A stretch of DNA of 64,000 bases from Litoditis marina (GCA_964036275.1 OZ038436.1:5798936-5862935); one strand, 5' to 3'; shown: positions 10,911-22,487, counted from the first letter of the stretch. Made by a program: numbers and translations. The notes: generated from the sequence alone by a model not told the origin.

Positions 10911-11818
10911 CTGTGGTTTGAAAAAGAATGAATGTGGTAGGGCAATCAACGAATTGCTCAAAACTCATTTGTTGCGGCTACTCGATTGATATTCCGTTTG
11001 GTTTCCGTGATTTTGTTTGCAAATCTGCGAATATGTTCGATGATGCAGAACTTCAGCTAACTTTAGCTATCCAACATCACTGATGTGTGTTACGTAGATG
11101 TTCATGAACAATAGCGAAAACCTCGGAAACTGTTACGCAATAGGGAACATTGGTTGTTTCGCAACCCTAAAACAGCTCGCAGTGAGGCGATCGATCAAAA
11201 GTTTTGCATGTCAGGCATGTCCTGATAGATAAACTCGTCGTACAAGTTTTAAAGCAAAAAAATTAGTTCGCCTTAGTCGGTTAGTCAATTTTTTGCCGCC
11301 GTGGGGCCGCTTTCAGAAGCTATATTTACAAATCGGATGTTGGAACAACTGTAGACCTGAACGAAAATGCTCATTCCATTTGCACATTGATAGATCGCTC
11401 TACCTCTGTGCAATTTTCAAATATAAATCCATGAGTTTTTGTGCGAGTGGCACAAAAATACATTGAAACTCCGCCATGCTAGGAAAAATCCTCGATAAGT
11501 CTGAGCTGCCGAAAAAAATTGGTGAATGAAAAAAACCGTGATTTCACAGATGTATCGGAATATAGCTGACTGATTGCAAGAGTTTATTTGCCATCCAGTG
11601 CTTGCGGCCGTTGACCCAACTACGAATCAGCACGGATTTCCATTGTATTTTTAAACTAGATTTGACTCTCCCTCACGCACACGCGCATAGTCTCACTCAG
11701 GTTTATGCAGTTAAAATGTAGAATGAAAATAAAAACCTGTAATTTAAATGCGATGTTTTACTTCTTCTGTCACGATAGTTTTCCATTATTTGTTCCTGTT
11801 TCGATTCAATGATTTACT

Positions 11819-11880
11819 GGTTTAAAATAAACATCTGAATCGAACCGCATAGTTTAGCCAATATATATGGGGCTGACACA
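11819..11880 (-). ncRNA. Candidate 21U-RNA locus 8A, short spacing
   Basis: Core TGTGTCA, then GCCCCATATATATTGG; the nearest YRNT is CGAT with T at 11,839, only 35 nt away. The TATA part is also a few bases closer than usual. Confidence 0.42.
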
Positions 11881-12685
11881 TTCGAATATTCTGGAAGTGG
11901 TTCTGATCTTCGTTTGAATCTAAACAGTTTCTCTCGGAGGCAGATTTACCATTGGTGCCCATTCGGGATTTTCGCTGCGTAGAATTTTGCACGCAATGCA
12001 ACAAGTTGCCTGATCAATACGCACGAAACGTGAAAGTTTACAGTAAATGACCTCGTGAAAATGACCCAGAAGATGAAATAAAACGAGAAATGAGGGTAAA
12101 CCATGTGAATGGTTTTCGTTTTGGTGAGCAGTGTTTGTAATAGGTTATTTCATTTGAACAAAATATAGTTGTGTCACTAGGACTTTTGGATGATCTGATT
12201 GATTTCCATCCATCTGATTTCGGAACAAATTATTGTTTTATTGTATGCACAATGTGACTAATGTATGAACGTTCATTCTTTAGGCAAAAACCAAGATGTC
12301 TTCGAAGATACGAGTGGAGATATACTCACAACAAGCTGTGTACATAGAAGCTGAGGAGTAATGTAGGGTCCCTCGCAACGAAGCAAAGTGACATAATAAA
12401 TGAATAAAAAATAAATATGAGGACGATCATAGTTGGGAAACTTTGCAAGGAACCGCCAATTTCGTTAACCCTGCCAGTTAATATTCCAACCACTTTTCTA
12501 TTAAGCTTTCGTAACCCTTCTCTTCAACGTCTTTGGAAGAAATCCGCGGTTACCAAGTGGTTAACAAAAATTTTTACCATAAAATCGGTTCACAAAAAAC
12601 TGGCGCGGTTAAAAAAAAACGCAGTTATATATGATTTCACCGTCATAGTAAACATTCTCTCTTCTCATACTTAAATTCTATTTTC

Positions 12686-12746
12686 TCTGCGGATTTCCTA
12701 GAACTATCGAAATACTTTTTATAGTTTATAAAGAAGTGCTGACACA
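12686..12746 (-). ncRNA. Candidate 21U-RNA locus 9A, spacing reduced by 4
   Basis: TGTGTCAGCACTTCTTTATA is consensus-like, but CGAT lies 34 nt past the core (T at 12,706). Copy B has four more bases and the normal 38. A relative of the downstream box follows. Confidence 0.5.
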
Positions 12747-14024
12747 TTAAACCATTCTAGAAATGTAGAATACACGCTCTCCAATTCGTCAAATTTGCTG
12801 TCATCTAAACTCGCATTCGAAATGAACTCACAAGTGGGTTTGAAAGTTGAATATGAAAAGAAAGGTTTGAAAGTCCCGAGCGGAATGTATACATTTCACG
12901 TGAAAGGCCTCTATCAAACTTCACCTGAATTTAGAAGTTTATCGTACAGGCAAAGATTTATGAGATATACAGTAAAAATTATAAGAAATTAATACAGAAA
13001 CATCAGAGATTGAACCTCACTACTGACAGGTACAATTTATATGAAACTTTCTCATGCTAAGCTGACTGTTAATAATTTTCGGAGAATTCCGGAATAAATA
13101 AACGGTTCAGAAACGATAAAATAACCAAAATATACACATGCTAAAAACGGGATTCGCTTTGCAGAGAAACATAACTTTTTGTAAGAGATCAACTGTTTCG
13201 TATTGGATTCTTAAAAGCTGTGAGGTATACGTAAGGTAGTTGTGTGTGTCTTTTTATCAGTACTGATGCAAAAAGAGAGTTATGGGTTTTAAACAAAAGT
13301 ATTATTGAAGAAAAAAAAACGTGTTTCAAACATTATGATATTATCAATTGAAACTGAGAAAAAGAATCTTTCACTGTGGAAAAGGATCTACTTTTAGTAT
13401 TCGCAGTCTTTGATATTTCATAGAATCTTTCTTCAAGCGAATGTTTCGTCCAGTAAATTAGAGCCCGTGTTTTATACTTACGAGAGTCCATTCAATGCGT
13501 TGAACAAATTTAAAAACAGTTTTGAACTAAAAATACGCAATGTTCCAATGTTGTTCAACAAACTTACAAACTGCCAGTGAGAAAAATTGCATAACTTCAA
13601 ACATTACAGTTGCTAACAACTTATTTATCATGCAAAACACGAAATAACTAATAGGCTACGACGCTACTTTAGGAGAAAGACGTTTTCATTTTGGTTCATA
13701 ACTCCACCAGTTCTACCAAAACTCTTTAGTGGCGAGGAATAGTCGAAATCATTCCTACCGAGACTCCTACAGTACTCATTCAAACTTCAAATCAGTGATT
13801 TCCAATGCAAACTTCCACTTACTCAAATACACTGGATTATTCTGGGTAATAGAAAATCATAATTGATTTCAAAAATTCTGACGTTTTCGTTAACATTTAC
13901 GGTAAACAACAGCACGGAAAAGTTGTGTTTCTAATATAGGAGTTTCAGTAAGAATTCACAAGACATAGATGAATAAGTAAAAACATCTTTTTTTTTGCCC
14001 CAAAGCTGTGGTGGAAAATTAATT

Positions 14025-14091
14025 TTTTGGCGGGAAGCAATCATACTGCCGCAAACTGTCTATATCGTATCTTTAACAACTTGCTGAAACA
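14025..14091 (-). ncRNA. Candidate 21U-RNA locus 10A
   Basis: Core TGTTTCA, then GCAAGTTGTTAAAGATA; CAGT puts the 5' U at 14,045 (40 nt). In copy B a Helitron separates core from U; the inverted relative at 26,108 has lost the YRNT. Confidence 0.55.
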
Positions 14092-14726
14092 TTCAAGCAC
14101 GTCGCCGCAGAATCAGGTAATGTGTTAACTCACTTGCTTACTTACTCTAACCGTATTTCTTTGACGAAGACAAATTGTACTACATAACATTTATAATCAA
14201 CAACACAAAGTTTTTTTCTATATTTAGGGGCAAATGTCTTCCATTTGAAGATATACATGATAAAGTTTATCACAAAGGAAATCAACAGAGTTGAATTTCA
14301 TATTGAATTTGATAAATAAAATCGTTTCTGAAGTTCATAAGATGTTCATGAAAGTAGAATATTTTCAGTTCCTTAGTTTTTTTCCTAAGGTACCACCCAA
14401 CTACCATTAGTACGCCTGTTGAGTTTCGATCGTACCAGGGTTTACCAGACTCGAGAGAGTTTTTTTTGAGAAGAAAACTTGAGAAGAGTTTGAGCACGAA
14501 ACTAATCAAAATGAGAGCTTTTTGAAATCCATTGGAACAAACGTGTGAGTGGGAAACATGTTTCTATCTTCTCATTTAATTGCGGACAGTACAACACAAG
14601 CAGAAAAACCTATGCGAGATGTGGTTTGCAAATCTCGTTATAAAAGAATTTGTCACATTTACTCTATTAGATCGCTCAATGGTGATAGTATAGGTATGTC
14701 TCTGTGTAACTGCGGACATACATAGT

Positions 14727-14910
14727 CTGGCGGTATCTGTCTGGCGGACCGCAGGAGCTGGTAACAAAGCTCACCCATGTCTATTTCCACCCCCTCTACA
14801 GACAGTCCTTCTACGGTTGATAAATGATTTGTGTGTGATTATATAATTCTCTCAATAAAGTAATGCACGGCTGAAACAGTTGCCGTAAAATATTATTATT
14901 ATTATTATTA
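14727..14910 (+). mobile_element. SINE copy lacking its tRNA head
   Basis: Matches the body of the SINE at 16,784-17,036 in opposite orientation: GGCGGACCGCAGGAGCTGG, AAGCTCACCCATG, AATAAAGTAATGCACGGCTG and GTTGCCGTAAAA, then a clean (ATT)n tail. The tRNA-like part is absent, as after 5' truncation during target-primed insertion. Confidence 0.6.
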
Positions 14911-15692
14911 GTGAGTAGTGCAACATGATTGCATTCAAAATTGATAAAATCATGGTCGATATCAAAAAATTACTCAGTGTGCAGTCAGTCCAGCACGTAA
15001 TTTTTGCCTGAGAAATCAAAATACTTGTCAGTTCCTTAATGAATGAATAAACTGAACCAGCCTGTTAGAATTTCCTCGTACTACATATTGACATGACTCA
15101 TAATTTTATTTTAAAAACTTTATATTATTGGTATTTCATCGAATACGTAACACATAGAATCTCATTCTTCTCAGTGTCTGCATCATCTAATGAAAACAGA
15201 AGTTGAAAATAGCTTATAAAGTCTGTCTGGAACACCGAGATGCGCATGGAAGTCTGAAACACCTGGGCCGCGGGCCCAAATTGAAAATGATGAAAATGTT
15301 TGGCTGCACAGCTATTTTCAATCATGATCTGAATTATACAGTGTATTTCTTCATTTCTGATGTGTCTATTGAACTTTCACCAGTATTCTATTTCATTTAG
15401 CGGACAAACGTGGATATTTCCCACTTCGCTGAAACAGTTCAAACGTCTACTAGTTAGTTCATGCTACATACGATTAAAATAAAACTTTCATCGAATGATC
15501 AAAATATAACGTTTGAATAGAGAATATCTCCCTTCCGAAGAGGCTTAACCAGTTGTTCAGTAAGTTGGTTAATGTGAGCCATCGGCGACTCTTGCGTTCA
15601 ATGAAAAAAGCAACCTGGAGAACATTGGCTGTTCGAGACAAAGTTTCTTTTAAAAAGTGAGAACTTTTGTGTTTGTTTCAAATGTGTTCGAG

Positions 15693-15757
15693 TGTTTCAC
15701 ACCATCCTTATCAGCTTTCCAGCTCATGCAATATGATAAGTTGGTTTTTTTCGGTTA
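15693..15757 (+). ncRNA. Candidate 21U-RNA locus 11
   Basis: TGTTTCACACCATCCTTATC; TGAT puts the 5' U at 15,737 (38 nt). Paralogous surroundings occur at 18,230-18,430. Confidence 0.65.
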
Positions 15758-15940
15758 CACTGATAAATATGTTCTGCTTCCCACAGAAAGAACATCTTTA
15801 TTTGACGAGGCTTCTTCATTAAACTCATTAGTATCCTATAGTCCATAGTACCCTGTTTAGCGGGGTTCCCATAAACAATTAGTTCTTGTACAATTTGTAC
15901 AAACGTATTGTAATTACGTTGTGAACGTAGTGTGCTTTGG

Positions 15941-16005
15941 TGTTTCACACCGACTTTATAAACTGTACGCGCATCAAACTTTAATTTGTTCTCATTTGGA
16001 ATTTT
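15941..16005 (+). ncRNA. Candidate 21U-RNA locus 12
   Basis: TGTTTCACACCGACTTTATA, the best match to consensus; TAAT puts the 5' U at 15,985 (38 nt). Sister loci are at 17,039 (damaged by a SINE) and 20,283. Confidence 0.72.
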
Positions 16006-16391
16006 TTGTTACAAGAGCTCAAACAAGTATATGTGAACGTTGAAAGTGAGTATACGGTATTTCTATATTTTTGATGTGTATATTGGATCGAGTTCTGGTT
16101 GTACTCTATAGCGTATGAACAGGATAATTAACATCACAGGTATCAATATCAAACAAATAATGTTAAATTGAAGTACTTTTGATAACTTATTATAGACAAA
16201 CTATATTTTTACAAGTTTTTTGGAGTTGAGAGTTGCCAAGAATTAGCAAAATTCGTCGGTAAACCACGAAAAAATTGCATTTGAGGTATATATTGAACGA
16301 ACGATTTCTAGTTTAATTTAGAACGATTTCAAAAAGAGATATAGGTTTCCATGCACTCTATTGTAATGTTCAGTCTTTTTTTAAATGATAC

Positions 16392-16457
16392 TCGTTGGCT
16401 GCGAATGATACATCAAATAGCGGCCACGCACCAGTCATCTATATAGGCTGTGAAACG
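16392..16457 (-). ncRNA. Candidate 21U-RNA locus 13
   Basis: Core CGTTTCA, then CAGCCTATATAGATG; TGAT puts the 5' U at 16,412 (39 nt). Sister of the locus at 18,959. Confidence 0.55.
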
Positions 16458-16783
16458 CCCAAGTGCGGGTCTCCCACTTCACTGAAACAGTTCAAACTTC
16501 TACCAGTCATGCTACGTTTAAAACAACTTATTATATCTGCTCAGAGGTTTTTACAATCCAGAACCATTTTTCGCACAGAATTCACCCCTAGAAACTCAAT
16601 CTCTTGTAGCGAAGAAAGAGATATGAATGAAAAAACCGTGTGATCAAAAAACATGCCATGCATTCCTAGAATGCGGAAAAGTGTCATTTTGAGTAATGGT
16701 TTGGAGAAATGAAGATCGTTCGTCTCGGTTTTTTAGTGTATTTGGGTAGTGTAACTACCTGAGTTTAAGTTAGTAAGTGCCAT

Positions 16784-17036
16784 CTGGTGTTTAACATAAT
16801 AATAACATAATCTTTTACGGCAACTATTTCAGCCGTGTGTTACTTTATTCATACAATTACAACATTGATCTCATTGTAGTATCCGTAGAGAGGGGGGTCC
16901 GTAGAAGAGAAACTAGGCATGGGTGAGCTTTATTACCAGCTCATGCGGTCCGCCATGAAGATACCGCGCCGAGTGGGATCGAACCATGGTGTTTTGAGTG
17001 CTAGCGCGCACACAACCAGTCGACCACTCGGCCCCC
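16784..17036 (-). mobile_element. tRNA-derived SINE
   Basis: Read on the minus strand, it begins GGGGCCGAGTGGTCGACTGG with a box A-like GGCCGAGTGGTC (17,022-17,033), followed by box B GGTTCGATCC (16,976-16,985), as in the Ser/Leu class of tRNAs. The pairing of the arms is imperfect, so it is not a working tRNA. An unrelated body follows, with GCTCACCCATGCC, an AATAAAG signal and a tail of TTAT/TAT units. A second copy lies at 14,727-14,910. Its 5' end is next to a piRNA-like promoter (GTTTCACGCAGTATTTATAA, 17,039). Polymerase III would transcribe it internally; movement would need a partner LINE. Confidence 0.65.
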
Positions 17037-17038
17037 TA

Positions 17039-17060
17039 GTTTCACGCAGTATTTATAAAC
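17039..17060 (+). promoter_or_regulatory. piRNA-like promoter without YRNT
   Basis: GTTTCACGCAGTATTTATAA is a clear relative of locus 12, but no YRNT occurs at 37-41 nt, and a SINE adjoins its 5' side. Likely inactive. Confidence 0.45.
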
Positions 17061-18157
17061 TGTATACAGATTGGATGTTTTTAAGACTAAGATTGGATTT
17101 TTTCCCAGCCCATACTAATTTATGATAAACATACCTCAATCAATACTTGTGAACGTTGAAAGATAGTATACGGTATTTCTTCAGTTGAGATGTGTCTATC
17201 AAATCGAGTTCTGTCGTATTCTATACGCTTTACCAATAGGATTTACAAAATTACATACAAAACACAAATACAAATACAAATATCAAATATCAATTACAAA
17301 TAGGATTTACATACAAAATGAATTTTCCATCGAATGATTGAAAATAAAACGTTCAGACGGAAAATATCTGCTCTTCCAAAAGTTCCAACCAGTTGTTCAG
17401 TGATTTGATTTCGGTATGCCAATCGATACCGTTGCGATCATTTGAAATCTAAACCTGGAGCATTTCATTTTTGCAAGATACTGTGGTAAAACAACGGAAG
17501 GTTTTTGAAATTCTGAAATTCTGAAACGATCGTTTCAGAAAAGGTTTGAGGAGTAGTGTACTCTACCTCACACAGTCTTCACACAGTCTTCATATACTAT
17601 CCGAGAAACCGCCAGCAATGTCTTTTTTATTGAACATTGTCGAATTCTCATGAGCAGAGCTCGATCAAACACTTGAAAACGTTATCATTGAATTACGGTA
17701 GTGGCCAATTCTTGAAAATAAGATATAGTTTATTGCGCAAAGAATTTACACTTATGTTAGACTTTATGTAGAAAACATACCTAAACATTATGTGTTACCC
17801 AGTGATCACAGCAAATTCCGAATTAAAGGTCGGTCTTATGTTGTTCACCCACGTGTTTCTGAAGTTGTCCCAATATTTTCGGCTATTTCTTAGAGTAAAC
17901 AGGGGTTCTCTAATATAGTTGCGTTATTTACGTGTTGCAATAGAGCTGAACAACCGCTATCAGATATTTAGAGGTATTTGATTAATTTCACAGGTGACGA
18001 AAAACAACGTTTGAATTCAATGGCACGCTGCCAAATTTTCAGTGGAAGTAGCGAGAACTATAACCCAAAGCGTGCAATTTCAGACATAAACACCTAGGAA
18101 CTAACTCCTTCGCTGTAACTAGCCTTTTTCTATTTCAAGCTTTTGTGCGCAGCTCTA

Positions 18158-18223
18158 TCTTTCACACCGCCTTTACAAACCAGTTGCTACTTATAATTTC
18201 ATTGCTTCGTCGTTATCGTTAGA
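18158..18223 (+). ncRNA. Candidate 21U-RNA locus 14
   Basis: Core TCTTTCA, then CACCGCCTTTACAAAC; CATT puts the 5' U at 18,203 (39 nt). Confidence 0.55.
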
Positions 18224-18400
18224 GCTTCTATCAAGTTGTTCAGTGAGTTGATTAATCGTTTGCGACTTTTGCGTTCATTAAAATATGAAAATGGAGCGCT
18301 GTTCGGAACAAAGTTTCTTCTAAAAGGAGATTTTGTGTTTGAAGCGTGCCGGAGAGTTTTCTGCAAAACATACTATTCTTCTGTTCTAAGCGCGTTTCGG

Positions 18401-18467
18401 TGTTTCACACTCAGTTTATGAGTCATTCACCGACGAGTTTCTTCAGTTTATTCCTTTTAATTAGTTT
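18401..18467 (+). ncRNA. Candidate 21U-RNA locus 15
   Basis: TGTTTCACACTCAGTTTATG; CAGT puts the 5' U at 18,447 (40 nt). Duplicate of locus 11's neighbourhood. Confidence 0.6.
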
Positions 18468-18807
18468 TGAATGTCTTATAAACCGGCGAACAGTTCACAA
18501 CTATATTTCCAAGAGATCTAACTTCTGTTTGATTTTCCGGTTCAAAATAACTGAAGTTTAAGCGGACTCGATCGTCAAAAGCGAATGCTTGTGAAAAAAA
18601 CTAGAAAAAGCATTACTCTTTTCTTTAAAAAAGGAGGGATCGATATTGAAAATTCTCTTTGAGTTTTTCTCGTTCAAGGATTAATCGATGGGATTTCTTG
18701 AAACTATGAGGAGTTATTGTAACTATAGCAAATATAGTAAACAAGTGCTGAACTACATAATCGATATAAGTTATGTTCACTATGGAGGGCTATGTTATGC
18801 GCTCTTG

Positions 18808-18872
18808 TGTTTCACACAGTCTTCATGAACCATATGCGGACCACTCTATAATGAACATTCTTTTCAGTTTTT
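18808..18872 (+). ncRNA. Candidate 21U-RNA locus 16
   Basis: TGTTTCACACAGTCTTCATG; TAAT puts the 5' U at 18,852 (38 nt). A degenerate relative with an internal duplication is at 17,564. Confidence 0.62.
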
Positions 18873-18891
18873 TGCAAATGATACTTAGGCG

Positions 18892-18959
18892 CATGAACGA
18901 GGTAAGAGGACTATCATACGTATTGGTCACGCACCAACCATCTATAGAGGCTGTGAAAC
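18892..18959 (-). ncRNA. Candidate 21U-RNA locus 17, long spacing
   Basis: Core CGTTTCA, then CAGCCTCTATAGATGG; TGAT lies 41 nt past the core (T at 18,912). It faces locus 16, and the two predicted RNAs lie close together on opposite strands. Confidence 0.42.
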
Positions 18960-19603
18960 GCTCGAGTGCGTATTTCGCACTTCACTGAAACAGTTCAAAA
19001 TTCTACCAGTTAATTCATAAAGTGAGCTATCTGCTAGAACTTGGAACATCGAAACGCATTATTCCCAAAAAGCTGTTCCACAATGAAGTTTGTAATGTTT
19101 TGATACTTGAACGCCGTCGTTTTCCATAATTTGCGCGTTTGCAACTAAAACTACCAGGTTAATTAGGAATATTCATTCACGTTTCAGCATGTGAATGATT
19201 CCGGTGTGTTACGTTTGAAATAGGTATATAATACAACGTATTCAGTCAGATTTGATTCATTTTTTCGTATTAATCTCTCACAGACAGTTTGGTTGTGAAC
19301 TTTGAACTTCTTCACAAATTAATGTATAATTATATAAACTTCCAGCAACGTAGTACAGAAAAGTGCAGAAGTTAATTTGGGTTTGTGTATGTCAGTTTTT
19401 TTATACCAGTGGACGAGAGAGTGTGTAGACTAGAGATACGCAGACTTCACACAATTTAAACAAATTGGACACCAATCTCAAATTATTATATCGCTCTATC
19501 GCGTACAGTGCAAATCCAAACCTAACGCCTAGGAGCTGAATCTCGTGCAACAGAGAAAAACAGAACAATTCCTTTGTGTTCAGTATTTTTATACGCAGAT
19601 CTG

Positions 19604-19667
19604 TGTTTCACACCGTCTTCATAAGAAATAAACGCGACTCTTGCGATTTTTCGGTAAGCTGAAATAC
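19604..19667 (+). ncRNA. Candidate 21U-RNA locus 18
   Basis: TGTTTCACACCGTCTTCATA; CGAT puts the 5' U at 19,647 (37 nt). Confidence 0.55.
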
Positions 19668-20282
19668 GACAATCAACCAACTAGTATATTATATTCGTTC
19701 ATTGTGCTCAATGCAACTTGAGGAAAATTAGCTGTTCAGGACGAACTTACTACTAAACTAAGCTCTTCCGTTAAGCGTGCTCGAAGGTTTCAGATTGTCT
19801 TTGCATGTCTTACCACATAAATGATACGGTCGTATTCTCCATAATGGATATGTTCCCTATCCCAAAGAGTTTCCGTTTTCTAGTGTATTTGGTTATTGGA
19901 ATAATATTGGAATGGAACAATCCTTGTCAATAATAAGTCGCCTATATATAGTCTGTGCAAAAGTGAGTCGCGCCTGTGAGACAGAACAGTGAGTTTTCAA
20001 AAGGTTTGGTCACTATAAATGTCCATGAGAACATGATAATTTATGAATAAAACTACTTTCCGTACTTGAAGTTTGAACGAAGAATGGGTCTATGAGGCAT
20101 TAGCAACGTTCAGGCTATTTTTCGAATCTCTCAAGATGTCTTTACAATTTTTTTATACCCAATAGTATCCTATAGTCCATAGTACCCGGTGTTTAGCGCA
20201 GTTTTTAAAAAGAATTAGCTCGGGCTTCTGTATAATTTGTACAAACGTGTTGTGATTACGTTGCGAACGAAGTGCGCTCGTG

Positions 20283-20347
20283 TGTTTTACACAGACTTTA
20301 TAGACTGTAGGCGCACTCAAATTTAGTTTCTTTACCGCACCAAGTAT
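20283..20347 (+). ncRNA. Candidate 21U-RNA locus 19
   Basis: TGTTTTACACAGACTTTATA; TAGT puts the 5' U at 20,327 (38 nt). Sister of locus 12; the predicted RNAs share only their first bases. Confidence 0.65.
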
Positions 20348-20454
20348 AAATCATTATTACAGAGCTCGGCCTGAGACATGTGAACGTTGAAAGCGAGTAT
20401 AGAGTATTTATTCGTTTCAGGTATTCCATATTTCCTATTTATTCATTCACTTCA

Positions 20455-21300
20455 CTTCGTTACGAGCCGCTGATCTCATCATACATGTCAGACCATGTGA
20501 AACATATCATCAAGTCCGCAAAGCATCGAACATACAATCTTTTCAAAGTTTTGAAAACTCGGAATAAGAATGTTTGGCTAAAAGCGTATAAAACTTATGT
20601 CCGACCAATGGTTGAATTCGGTACTACTGTGTTCAACTCAGATAGCGGGTTTGTTAAGAAACTTGAATCAGTTCAAAACGACTTCACTAGAAAGTTGTTT
20701 TTCCGTTTGGGTGGCTATACGTATTGTAAAATCCCTAGTTCCGCATTTAGAAATAGGAAACTCGAATTGGTCACTTTAGAATCTAGAAGAAATACTACAG
20801 ACCTCATTATGATCCATAAAATCATAACTGGACAATGTGGATTAAGTGCAACAGACTTTTTCACGTTCAAACCTTCACGTACTAGGGGTTCTAGCGCGAA
20901 ATTCAGTTTCCACACCCCAAAAACTAGCCAACGTGCCAAGTTTTTCACAGTACGGGCTGGATCCAAATACTTGAAATTGAGCAAGAAATCCAAAATACCG
21001 ATGTCGTTATCAGCCGCAAAAAGGCACTTTAGGTGAATGCATTTAAATGAGACTTCTACTGTTTTTCTGTTCATCCTGTGAGATTGGCCCAAATTATTTC
21101 CTTCGAGTTGTTTTATCTGTATTCTGTGCTGTTATATTGTTTTCTTTTTCTTTACTGGTAATCACCAAATGATGTTCCACGATTTCCGACTCTTATTTCC
21201 GCATTTGAATGTTTTCGTTTCCTAATGCCGATGTTTTATTTTCTCCTCTTGTATATCACATGCTTGCATGTAAATAAATCAATCAATCAATCACAGATAT
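20455..21300 (+). mobile_element. 5'-truncated CR1-like LINE with TCAA tail
   Basis: From about 20,461 the frame reads as the C-terminal end of a non-LTR reverse transcriptase: KHIIKSAKHRTYNLFKVL, LKAYKTYVRPMVEFGTTVF, KLESVQNDFTRKLFF and TTDLIMIHKIITGQC are the usual thumb-region landmarks. It ends at TGA (21,034-21,036). The catalytic region is absent. The 3' untranslated part ends with ATCACATGCTTGCATG and a short TCAA repeat near 21,280, the sort of tail CR1-group elements carry. The element lies inside a copy of the local duplicated unit: sequence like that at 16,040 stops near 20,410 and resumes near 21,640. Confidence 0.8.
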
Positions 21301-21364
21301 TTGTAGTAGCAGCTTCTTCTGAGTTGTTCTTGGTCCGTTTCCTTCATAGAAGACTTCATGCTCT

Positions 21365-21546
21365 GAAGTTAAAAACCGAATTGTTTACCAAGGTTCGCCG
21401 CACCAAATTGGTCACTAGTTGATATCAAGTTGTGAAATCAAAGATTGGTGCACAATTGTGCACCAAGTTCTTGGTAAAAAGTCTGATCCTTGATTAACAA
21501 CTTGGGTTTTCGGCGAATCTTGGTAAACAACTCGGTTTTTAACTTC
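21365..21546 (+). mobile_element. 182-bp MITE with 36-bp inverted ends
   Basis: GAAGTTAAAAACCGAATTGT then TTACCAAGGTTCGCCG at the left is mirrored, with two mismatches, at the right end. No clear target duplication was seen. It lies close behind the LINE within the same duplicated unit. Confidence 0.65.
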
Positions 21547-22139
21547 ACATGGTGGATTATCGAATGCTCCAATGGCATTGATCCAGTGACATGCGAGTAA
21601 CTTCTTGGAGGGAGGGAGAAGAACTGCTTGCGAACATGCATTCAGGTGTGTCTATTGAATCGAGTTTTTTTTCGTATTCTGTCTCATGTAGGGTGTAAGT
21701 TTGACAACTCACAGCACAGACGTCAATAACAAAAACCAGTTGTGACTCAATGTTTAGACAACTCATTAACTAAAACCTATGTTTTGCTTGTTTTTGGTGT
21801 GGAACGTTGTCATGGAACATTGAAATCTGTGGATAAATTTTGAAAAAACAAGTTTTGCTCTGAAGGATATTCAACAATCACCAGTTATGTGTAGAACGAT
21901 ACTAATAAGAGCAAAGGGTTTTCATTCACATGAATTCATATTTCATTCAGCTTCCAATGATTCTCAAGCAAAGTTTGGTTAGACCAAACTAAGCGGATCA
22001 AAGTTTGTTCTCGTGAGTATATCACCAGTCTGAAATTCGTTTAGTGTTCGGTGATGATTGTAATTTAGTTTCTTTGTCATTGTTTGAAATATTGGCTATA
22101 TAAACACATTGGTACCTATTGTTGAGCACATCTCATTAG

Positions 22140-22203
22140 TGTTTCATAGAAACTAGAAAATCATAAACCTAATGTTCTCCAGTGCTCACATTGAATTCCG
22201 CAA
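22140..22203 (+). ncRNA. Weak 21U-RNA candidate
   Basis: TGTTTCATAGAAACTAGAAA has an A-rich but not TATA-like second part; CAGT gives T at 22,183 (37 nt). Confidence 0.3.
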
Positions 22204-22487
22204 AGTTATAGTTTGCATCAGTTTGTCTATAGTGCCGCGGATCATTCGTATGGACTGTCTAGTGGTAGGCTGGTAGGTCTAGACAGTTTATTTATTTATT
22301 TATTTAATACGCTCGAGGCGCGCTAAATAAGAAAAAAACATACATGAAGAGATGATGTCTGATTAGCAAACTTGCATTGGGGCCAAATCAATATCAGTCG
22401 CACGACGAGCAATATACAAACACAAACTACGTGACAATTGTGACAAATCTGTTGAATATTAGCCAAAAATATAGCCAAAACAGTAAA

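Larger units (their letters stand above)
1..14484 (+). repeat. Segmental duplication, copy A
   Basis: Matches 35,353-53,299 in the same orientation from the first base of the window, so its true left end is unseen. Differences by eye are roughly one to three substitutions per hundred bases. Copy A has about 1.3 kb (7,437-8,755) and 437 bp (10,672-11,108) that are missing from copy B. It lacks B's 5-kb Helitron, one 28-bp tandem unit near 1,215, about 105 bp near 6,918 and most of B's (ATT)n tract. Homology stops near 14,484, whereas copy B continues into sequence that matches, inverted, 25.3-25.8 kb. Confidence 0.95.

Noticed and set aside
12795..12992. Plus-strand 65-codon frame (MNSQVGLKVEYEKKGLKV)
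   Set aside because: At least five residues differ from copy B with hardly any silent change, the pattern of non-coding DNA.
15430..18992. Exact CTGTTTCA words (minus strand) at 15,430, 16,483 and 18,985
   Set aside because: They match the C. elegans core but lack a TATA-like part and a YRNT at 37-41 nt; they belong to one duplicated segment. They may be relics.
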